In this document: positions 1 to 5,717 of the stretch, piece after piece
Layout: each line of letters opens with the position of its first letter
Position numbering within the stretch: position 1 is the first letter of the stretch
Assembly (NCBI GenBank): GCA_003519585.1
Contig: DOWL01000032.1
Coordinates: forward strand, 3,009 to 8,725
Direction of reading: 5' to 3'
Origin: Nocardioides sp.
GTDB lineage: Bacteria; Actinomycetota; Actinomycetes; Propionibacteriales; Nocardioidaceae
DNA length: 5,717 bases
Position numbers and translations under genes: made by a program
Notes under the pieces: generated by a model
What the model saw: the letters and a program-made list of their open reading frames with translations, nothing else
Told to the model about the DNA's origin: nothing
Database searches by the model: none

Positions 1-1356
1 AACCAACTCCGGGATGCTGACCCGCCAGTAGTCCCCCCCGGGCCGACTGTCGGCGGGCTTGTCGCGCCCCACGAGCAGATCGGTGGCGAGGTTGACGTAG
101 GTCGTCTGGTACGGCTGCAGCGTCACCTGGTCGATCGTGGGCAGCACCAACGCCACCGACGCGGCGGAGGCGACCAGCCAGGCTTCGGGCCGCGGTCGCT
201 GCAACCACCAGGCGATGCCGTACGTCGCGAGCACGGCCAGCGCGGGGATGGCGAAGAGCAGCTGCCGCAGCCCGTGGTAGAGGTCCGAGCCGAGCACGAT
301 CGCCGCCACCGGCAGCGCGAGCGCTTGGACGCCGACCAGCGAGAGCCGGGTGGAGAGCACCCGTTCGTCCCGGCGGTCCCGGAGCAGGAGCACGGCGACG
401 GCCACCACACCGGTGATCGCGAACAGGAGCAGCAGCAGCGGCAGCTCCTCGATGAGGTGGCGGGGCACGTACCAGCGGTCGGTCTTCTCCCCACCGAGGA
501 AGCTCGAAGAGGCCTCGCTGGTCCGGGGCAGCGCGCGCAGCGGGGACCCGAAGAGGTTCAGGTACGTCGCCACCAGGACGCCGGCGGCCACCAGACAGGA
601 AGCGACGATCTCAGCCAGCGTGGTCGCCCGGAGGCGTCGCGTCGCGGGCAGGTAGAGCACGCCGACCACGGCGACGAGCAGCAGGATCAGCAGCCCGGAC
701 CACATCCCCGGCCGGGTGCCCAGGGTCAGCACGAGTCCTGCGGTCAGGCAACCGGCTCGCGCCAGCCCTACGGCGAGCCGCGGGGTGGTGGTCCGGATGC
801 AGAGCAGCAACCCGAGGGTGGCCAGCGTGTGGCCGGTCGCCACCGGTGTGTCCTTGACGTTGAACATCGCGTGCCCGGTCCACATCGGTACGGCGGACAG
901 CGCCGCCGCGGCGACGAGGCCCCAGCGCCAGTACCTCAGGACAACACGGCCGGTGGCGGCCACGGCAGCGACGCCGAGCAGTCCGATCACGACCACGCCG
1001 AGGTGTCGTACGTGGTAGGCGTGCTCGGAGGTCGACACGGTGTGCCAGCCCTCGACGCCCCAGAGCCAGCACCAGCCGTGCAGGAGCAGCATGGTGACCG
1101 GTGCGTAGACGTAGGTGTTGGTGCCGTCCCCGCCGGGGCCCGCGCCGCCGTAGTCCCAGTCGAGCGCGTACCACCCGGTGTCGAAGTAGTTGCGCAGCCG
1201 CATCACGTGGATCGGTTCGTCGGTGGTGATGCCGGCGCGCGTGGCACCGAGGATCGCCAGGACGGTGGCCACGGCGAGGACCACGGCGCCCGTGACGACG
1301 AGCAGCCGCGGCGGCGGACCCCAGCGGTCCGCGGTGCCCGGGCGGGGAGCTCTCAC
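1..1356 (-). CDS. GT-C fold membrane glycosyltransferase (GT39/PMT-like), 3' end cut by the window edge; paralogue of the 2284-4395 gene
   Basis: I translated this frame by hand: it is open from a GTG at 1354-1356 to base 1 with no stop (452 residues), so the C-terminus lies outside the window. The GTG overlaps the stop of the upstream GT2 gene as GTGA (1353-1356), which suggests translational coupling; no good Shine-Dalgarno precedes it. The protein has a short basic N-terminus, a first membrane helix (about 17-38), then TTDEPIH with the acidic pair D46-E47 expected in the first outer loop of GT-C enzymes. Further marks are MFNVKDTPVATG (about 164-175), LYHGLRQLLF (359-368), QPYQTTYVN (414-422) and DYWRVS (442-447), with many hydrophobic helices between. 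All these blocks recur in the same order and nearly the same positions in the 2284-4395 protein, so the two arose by duplication. By family knowledge it should transfer a sugar from a polyprenyl-phosphate donor to an acceptor on the outer membrane face; donor and acceptor are unknown. Confidence 0.88.
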   Translation of the reverse strand, partial: MRAPRPGTADRWGPPPRLLVVTGAVVLAVATVLAILGATRAGITTDEPIHVMRLRNYFDTGWYALDWDYGGAGPGGDGTNTYVYAPVTMLLLHGWCWLWGVEGWHTVSTSEHAYHVRHLGVVVIGLLGVAAVAATGRVVLRYWRWGLVAAAALSAVPMWTGHAMFNVKDTPVATGHTLATLGLLLCIRTTTPRLAVGLARAGCLTAGLVLTLGTRPGMWSGLLILLLVAVVGVLYLPATRRLRATTLAEIVASCLVAAGVLVATYLNLFGSPLRALPRTSEASSSFLGGEKTDRWYVPRHLIEELPLLLLLFAITGVVAVAVLLLRDRRDERVLSTRLSLVGVQALALPVAAIVLGSDLYHGLRQLLFAIPALAVLATYGIAWWLQRPRPEAWLVASAASVALVLPTIDQVTLQPYQTTYVNLATDLLVGRDKPADSRPGGDYWRVSIPELV

Positions 1357-2273
1357 GCGCGTTCGCGCTGGCGGGAGTAGACGTGCAACTCGGCCAGCAG
1401 CCCGAACAGCACCAACTGCAGGCCGCCGAGGGCCAGCACCACGCCGGCAATGAGGAGCGGCCGGCCTCCGACGGCGGCGCCGGACACCCTCTCGACGAGG
1501 AGGTACGCGAGCGCCAAGCCACCCAATGCCAGGCTGACCAGGCCGATCCCGCTGAACAGGTGCGAGGGCCGGCTCTCGTAGGACATCAGGAAGCGGACGG
1601 TGACCAGGTCCACGAAGCCTCGCCAGAACCGCGCCAGGCCGTACTTGGTCCGGCCGTGCAGCCGCTCGTGGTGCTGGACACTGACCTCGGCCACCCGGAA
1701 CCCGAGCCAGTGCGCGACGACGGTGAGGTAGCGGTGCAGCTCGCCGTACAGCATCGGGGACACGTGCCGGGCCACGTCGGCGCGCATCACCTTGAAGCCG
1801 GAGTTGAAGTCCCGGCCGGGTGTGCCCGAAAGCCTTGCCGTCGTCGCGTTGTAGAGCTTCGAGGTGTGCCGCTTGATGAAGCGGTCGTGGCGCACCGTCC
1901 GCGCGCCGGTGACCAGGTCGGCGCCGTCCTCGAGGCGAGCCAGCAACAGCGGCAGCTCGGCCGGGTCGTCCTGCCCGTCGGCGTCCATCATCACCACGAC
2001 GTCCGCGTCCTCGGCGAGAGCGCGTTCGAAGCCTCGCCGGAGCGCGGAGGCCTTGCCGAGGTTGCGGCCGAGCGAGATCACCTCGACGGCCTCGTGGCGG
2101 TCGGCAAGGTCGTCCATGACCTCGCGCGTCTTGTCGGTGGAGCCGTCGTCGACGACGAGCACGTGCCCCTCGCCCCCGAGCATGACCAGTTCGGACAGGA
2201 TGCGGGGTACGACGACCACGAGGTTGTCGGCCTCGTTGAGCGCGGGAACCACGACCCAGGTGTTCTTGATCAT
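1353..2273 (-). CDS. GT2 family polyprenyl-phosphate glycosyltransferase (GtrB / dolichol-phosphate mannose synthase-like) with two C-terminal membrane helices
   Basis: The 306-residue protein has a complete GT2 catalytic domain: PALNEADN (10-17), VDDGSTD (41-47), the metal/nucleotide-binding MDADGQDDP (96-104, DxD at D97-D99), DFNSGFKVMR (155-164) and ERLHGRTKYG (203-212), which matches the R-x-x-G-x-[ST]-K-Y element of DPM1/GtrB enzymes. Hydrophobic segments at about 240-260 and 272-295 are the paired C-terminal helices typical of GtrB-type proteins of about 300 residues. Expected role: transfer of a sugar from a nucleotide donor to polyprenyl phosphate at the cytoplasmic face; whether mannose, glucose or another sugar cannot be read from the sequence. 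I chose the ATG at 2271-2273 because GAGGAGA sits 6 nt upstream; an in-frame ATG at 2295-2297 would add 8 residues and overlap the previous gene by 14 bp but lacks a ribosome site. It sits between two paralogous GT-C genes, its likely users. Confidence 0.92.
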   Translation of the reverse strand: MIKNTWVVVPALNEADNLVVVVPRILSELVMLGGEGHVLVVDDGSTDKTREVMDDLADRHEAVEVISLGRNLGKASALRRGFERALAEDADVVVMMDADGQDDPAELPLLLARLEDGADLVTGARTVRHDRFIKRHTSKLYNATTARLSGTPGRDFNSGFKVMRADVARHVSPMLYGELHRYLTVVAHWLGFRVAEVSVQHHERLHGRTKYGLARFWRGFVDLVTVRFLMSYESRPSHLFSGIGLVSLALGGLALAYLLVERVSGAAVGGRPLLIAGVVLALGGLQLVLFGLLAELHVYSRQRERA

Positions 2274-2278
2274 CGCTG

Positions 2279-2285
2279 TCTCCTC
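2279..2285 (-). promoter_or_regulatory. Ribosome binding site that decides the GT2 start
   Basis: Read on the minus strand this is GAGGAGA, ending 6 nt before the ATG at 2271-2273. It overlaps the TGA stop (2284-2286) of the upstream GT-C gene as TGAGGAG, so ribosomes finishing that gene end on the site, consistent with coupled translation. The alternative ATG at 2295-2297 has no purine-rich site at the right distance. Confidence 0.75.
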
Positions 2286-4395
2286 ATCTGGTCCCATGGG
2301 GGACCACTCGGATGGAGCGGACCCGGAGGCCGAGCGGCGCTCCGGACGTGCGCGTGAAGGTGACCCAGGTGTCGCCGGGGTCGGTGCCGAGGTCGACGTA
2401 CGCCGAGCCGCCGCCTACCTCGACGGCCGCGGGCGCGTCGTTGACCGTGGCGGTGAGGTCGGCGGGTGCGTCGGCGTCCAGCGCGAGGGCACAGCTGCCA
2501 CAGCTCGCGGGTGCCGCGAAGGTCAGACTCGCCGCGGTCCCTGACGCGTCGATCGCGACTTCCGATTCACGCATCACCCAGCCCTCGGGGGCGTAGGTCC
2601 ACAGCGGCGGCGCCATGTTCTCGCCGGGCAGCCGCACGAACTCGACCGGGTCGTCCAGCGGCGAGGGGTCGAGCTGGCAGCGCGCGACGTAGGTCATCGA
2701 CACCTCGCGCCAGTGCCGCTGGCGGTTGACCGATGCCAGCTGGTCGCAGTTGCTCGGCACCGCGTGGTCGCGATCGATGACGACGTAGAACTCGTTGTGC
2801 GGGAGCGCGGTGCCGAGCGGCAGGTCGTCGGCAGACCAGCGCGAGGACAGCGGGCCGAGCGGGTCGGTCCGGCAGTCGACGCTGCTGTCGGAGGAGTAAC
2901 GGCCGGCCATCATGTCCGACTCCTCGACCCCTGCTGCCTCCGGCGTCCCAGCTGGCGCGCCGAGCCGGCTGGAGCGGGTCGGGCCGCAGATGATCTGGCC
3001 GTTCGTGGGGATGTCGGGGAGCAGCTCGGGCACGCTGGTGCGCCAGTAGTCCGACTGCACTCGGGCACCTGTCGTGTCGAGCGCGACGTTCCAGTAGCTG
3101 TACTGGTAGGGGAACAGGGTCAGCTGGTCGAGCACCGGGAGGACCAACGCGAGCGCGACCAGTGCTCCGACCAGTGCGCCGACCAGTCGCGGCCGGCCCC
3201 GTCGGCGCGCCCAGCCCACGACCTGGACGATGCCGAGCGTGGCGATCACGGCCCACGCAGGTGCGGCGAAGAGCAGTTGCCGCAGACCGTTGTAGAGGTC
3301 AGCGTCCGTCGCTACGGCGACCAGCGGCAGGGCGGCCGCCTGCGCCACGACCAGGCAGATCCGAACGAGCTGGGGAGACGGCATACGGCGCTGCCGCCCG
3401 CCGGTGCGTACGGCGTACGCGAGCCCGAGGGCGGCGGCGCCCTGGAGCAGCAGCGGGAACTCGGCGACCAAGTGGAAGGGGATGTACAGGAGTCCGGCCC
3501 CGCCACCGCCTCGGAACCGGGTGGACTGCTCCGCCGAGCCGATCAGGCTGAGCGGGTCGGCGTACACGCCGGGGTAGAGCGCGACCAGCACCACCGCTGT
3601 GCTGCCCAACGCGATGGCGAGCTCGACGAGCATCGGGCGCAGCCGCTGTTGGGTGAGGACGGCGCCGGCCGCCAACAGCAGTACGCCGCCCAGCAGCGCC
3701 GTCACCATCCCGGGACGGGTGCCCAGCATGAGGACAGCACCGGCGACCAGGGCTGTCACCCGGGCCATCGCCCGGCCCCGGGTGGGCGACACCATTGCGA
3801 CCAACGCCAGCGTCACCAGGGTGTAGCCGGTCGCGACCGGGACATCCTTGATGTTGAACATCAGCTGGCCGGTCCACATCGGCAACGCGAGCAGTACCGC
3901 GGCGGTGACCAGTGCCCAGCGCCAGGAGCCCTGCAGCACCCGGGTGATGCAGGCGGCCGCGCCGGTGCCGGCCAGGCCGATCGCGACCACGCCGAGGTGT
4001 CGGACGGCGTACGCGTCCGGGGAGGTGGAGACCGATCCCCACCCCTCGACTCCGACGAGCGCGGTGAGCCCGTGGAGGAGCAGCATCGCGACCGGCCCGT
4101 AGACGAGGGTGTTGCTCTCTGCGTCGCTCGAGCCGCCGCTGGCGACCGACCAGTCGAGAGCGAACCAGCCGTGGTCGAGGAAGTTGCGCAACCGCATCAC
4201 GTGGAACGGCTCGTCCCACGAGACGCCGGTGCGCCAGGCGCCGGTCACGGCCATCGTCGTACTGACGATGACCACCGCCAGACTCAGCCCGAGCAGCAGC
4301 CGCGGTGGTTCACCTGTCGCTGCGGGCGGGGCCCCGGACTCCTCGACGGGCTGGGACACCTCCGCAGCCAGCAGCGACCCACCGACAGCCGGCAC
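2284..4395 (-). CDS. GT-C fold membrane glycosyltransferase (GT39/PMT-like) with a large cysteine-containing C-terminal domain
   Basis: The 703-residue protein has roughly 11-12 hydrophobic segments between about 33 and 421. After the first helix lies SWDEPFH with D61-E62, the acidic pair used as catalytic base/metal ligand in GT-C enzymes. Other blocks are MFNIKDVPVATG (179-190, resembling the FNPKD motif I recall from a bacterial GT39-like family), LYNGLRQLLF (367-376), FPYQYSYWN (428-436) and DYWRTS (449-454). Residues about 455-703 are non-membrane and should face outside; they hold six cysteines (470, 508, 550, 573, 632, 635), the last two as CGSC, and end in a strand-rich stretch resembling a beta-sandwich. 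Expected role: polyprenyl-phosphate-sugar-dependent transfer to an envelope acceptor, using the product of the GT2 gene that starts 10 bp downstream. The GTG start at 4393-4395 is the first start after the in-frame stop at 4471-4473 but has no clear ribosome site; GTG at 4357-4359 is an alternative (691 residues). Confidence 0.88.
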   Translation of the reverse strand: MPAVGGSLLAAEVSQPVEESGAPPAATGEPPRLLLGLSLAVVIVSTTMAVTGAWRTGVSWDEPFHVMRLRNFLDHGWFALDWSVASGGSSDAESNTLVYGPVAMLLLHGLTALVGVEGWGSVSTSPDAYAVRHLGVVAIGLAGTGAAACITRVLQGSWRWALVTAAVLLALPMWTGQLMFNIKDVPVATGYTLVTLALVAMVSPTRGRAMARVTALVAGAVLMLGTRPGMVTALLGGVLLLAAGAVLTQQRLRPMLVELAIALGSTAVVLVALYPGVYADPLSLIGSAEQSTRFRGGGGAGLLYIPFHLVAEFPLLLQGAAALGLAYAVRTGGRQRRMPSPQLVRICLVVAQAAALPLVAVATDADLYNGLRQLLFAAPAWAVIATLGIVQVVGWARRRGRPRLVGALVGALVALALVLPVLDQLTLFPYQYSYWNVALDTTGARVQSDYWRTSVPELLPDIPTNGQIICGPTRSSRLGAPAGTPEAAGVEESDMMAGRYSSDSSVDCRTDPLGPLSSRWSADDLPLGTALPHNEFYVVIDRDHAVPSNCDQLASVNRQRHWREVSMTYVARCQLDPSPLDDPVEFVRLPGENMAPPLWTYAPEGWVMRESEVAIDASGTAASLTFAAPASCGSCALALDADAPADLTATVNDAPAAVEVGGGSAYVDLGTDPGDTWVTFTRTSGAPLGLRVRSIRVVPHGTR

Positions 4396-4412
4396 GCGAG
4401 TGACTGTCGCGT
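4394..4412. promoter_or_regulatory. Short inverted repeat over the GT-C start codon, in the 99-bp gap between the hydroxylase and GT-C genes
   Basis: ACGCGA and TCGCGT form a perfect 6-bp inverted repeat with a 7-nt spacer. The left arm covers two bases of the putative GTG start codon (4393-4395). It could be a small operator or an mRNA hairpin limiting initiation, but a 6-bp match in GC-rich DNA can arise by chance. The rest of the gap (4396-4494) holds only a 5-bp stem/5-nt loop (4446-4460), too weak for a terminator, and no convincing -10/-35 pair. Whether the GT-C gene has its own promoter therefore cannot be told. Confidence 0.2.
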
Positions 4413-4494
4413 CCGCCGCGTAACTGGTGGCGAATGACGAGCCGACCGCTAGCCGAGCGGACGGTGAACATCAGGGGTACGGCGACGGCCCAGC

Positions 4495-5241
4495 TCAGCC
4501 GCGCGCGTCCTCCAGGTCGTGCAGCTTCCTCACCGTCGGTGAGGTCGCCACCGCGGCGGGGTCCGGGTAGGTGCGAAACAGCCGGTCGGCGGTGCCTGCA
4601 GTGGTCACCGTGAACCAGTAGTGCTCGTTCTTGTAGTGGTGGAGCCGGTGGTTGCGCCACACCGATCGAAACCAGCGCGACCGCGGCCGATAGTCGGAGT
4701 GCACGAGGTAGTGGGTCCACTCATAGGCGAGCTTGATGGCGTAGACCGACACCAGCAGCGTGGCGGCCGCCGAGGGCGTCGGCATCGCCAGCCAGGCGAC
4801 GACGACGTACGCCGGCAGCAGCCAGAGCAGGGCCTTCCACGGGATGAAGACGAGGGGCAGGGCGCGCGGGTCGGCGTGGTGGGCGCGATGGTCGCGTGCG
4901 AGGAGCGAGTCGATGGTCACCGGCCCCAGCGAGCGTGGCCGCCAGTGGAGGATCGCGACGTGGATGCACCACTCGATGACCGGGAACAACGCGACGAGTG
5001 CGGCCGGGATGACCAGCTCCCACCACGACCCGCCCCCGATGACGACCCGACCCGCTACCGCGGCCACCAGGAACGACGAGATCAGCCACGGGCTCGGGTG
5101 CTTCCAGAATTCGCCCCCTGCGGCGCTCAACGACAGGGACTCGCGGCGTCGAGCCTGGCCCGTGATCCGCTCCTCGTCGGCGGCCAGTCGCTGCGCGGCC
5201 AAGGCATCGATGTCCGCCGCGGACCTCGGAGTCTCGGTCAT
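4495..5241 (-). CDS. Fatty acid hydroxylase / sterol desaturase family membrane di-iron enzyme
   Basis: The 248-residue protein carries the histidine clusters that bind the two irons in the membrane fatty acid hydroxylase superfamily: EWCIH with H94 and H99, HRAHH (118-122), HYLVH (177-181), HRLHH (198-202) and H207 in NEHYWF. Hydrophobic segments lie at about 52-69, 76-95, 129-151 and 157-175, between a charged alanine-rich N-terminus and a cytoplasmic C-terminus. The ligand set looks complete, so an active oxygen-dependent hydroxylase or desaturase acting on a lipid (fatty acyl chain, sterol-like or carotenoid substrate) is expected; the substrate cannot be read from the sequence. The ATG at 5239-5241 follows GGAGG by 6 nt and lies 1 bp after the regulator's stop, so the two are almost surely co-transcribed and the regulator may control this enzyme. 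Length fits the shorter bacterial members of the family. Confidence 0.92.
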   Translation of the reverse strand: MTETPRSAADIDALAAQRLAADEERITGQARRRESLSLSAAGGEFWKHPSPWLISSFLVAAVAGRVVIGGGSWWELVIPAALVALFPVIEWCIHVAILHWRPRSLGPVTIDSLLARDHRAHHADPRALPLVFIPWKALLWLLPAYVVVAWLAMPTPSAAATLLVSVYAIKLAYEWTHYLVHSDYRPRSRWFRSVWRNHRLHHYKNEHYWFTVTTAGTADRLFRTYPDPAAVATSPTVRKLHDLEDARG

Positions 5242-5242
5242 C

Positions 5243-5717
<475 letters not shown>

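Noticed and set aside
611..1522. 303-codon minus-strand open frame
   Set aside because: It is out of frame with both the GT2 gene and the downstream GT-C gene, which carry clear family motifs over the same bases; its product is arginine-rich low-complexity sequence.
2713..4437. 574-codon plus-strand open frame, with similar frames at 274-1380 and 1383-2357
   Set aside because: They lie antisense to well-supported genes with recognised motifs, are rich in Q, H, R, G and E with no domain I recognise, and are typical antisense shadows in GC-rich coding DNA.
4446..4460. Possible transcription terminator hairpin after the hydroxylase gene
   Set aside because: The stem is only 5 bp with a 5-nt loop and no T-run follows on the transcribed strand, so it is not distinguishable from chance.
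4310..4720. 136-codon minus-strand open frame spanning the gap between the hydroxylase and GT-C genes
   Set aside because: It overlaps the 3' end of the hydroxylase and the 5' end of the GT-C gene in another frame and has no recognisable features; the 99-bp gap is better read as intergenic.

Overview
The window is very GC-rich, and every gene I can support lies on the minus strand. G or C dominates third codon positions, two of the starts are GTG, and genes are packed with 1-10 bp gaps or 4-bp overlaps. This points to a high-GC actinobacterium. A Nocardioides-like or other Propionibacteriales host is my guess from the feel of the proteins; no marker gene proves it.

In transcription order (right to left) there are five genes. 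(1) The C-terminal part of a GntR-type regulator with an FCD-like ligand domain runs off the right edge and is interrupted by a run of about 100 bases that is almost pure G (pure C on the coding strand). (2) A fatty acid hydroxylase/sterol desaturase-family membrane di-iron enzyme starts 1 bp after the regulator's stop. (3) After a 99-bp gap comes a 703-residue GT-C-type membrane glycosyltransferase with a long, cysteine-containing C-terminal domain. (4) Next is a GtrB/dolichol-phosphate-mannose-synthase-like GT2 enzyme with two C-terminal membrane helices. (5) Last is a second GT-C membrane glycosyltransferase, clearly a paralogue of gene 3, which overlaps gene 4 by 4 bp and runs off the left edge. 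Gene 5 has no stop inside the window but is an unbroken 452-codon reading frame.

Genes 3-5 read as one functional module. The GT2 enzyme would charge a polyprenyl phosphate with a sugar at the inner membrane face, and the two related GT-C enzymes would use that lipid-linked sugar on the outer face to glycosylate an unidentified envelope acceptor. No flippase (GtrA-like) gene is visible. The regulator-hydroxylase pair looks like a separate lipid-modification unit that may or may not be co-transcribed with the glycosylation genes. Long plus-strand reading frames across the window are antisense shadows of these genes. No tRNA, rRNA, CRISPR array, insertion sequence or convincing terminator was seen.

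I see no clear evidence of a wholly new system. The points most worth a second look are the poly-G tract, which is probably an assembly or sequencing artefact, and the GT-C / GT2 / GT-C arrangement with its unusual C-terminal domain.
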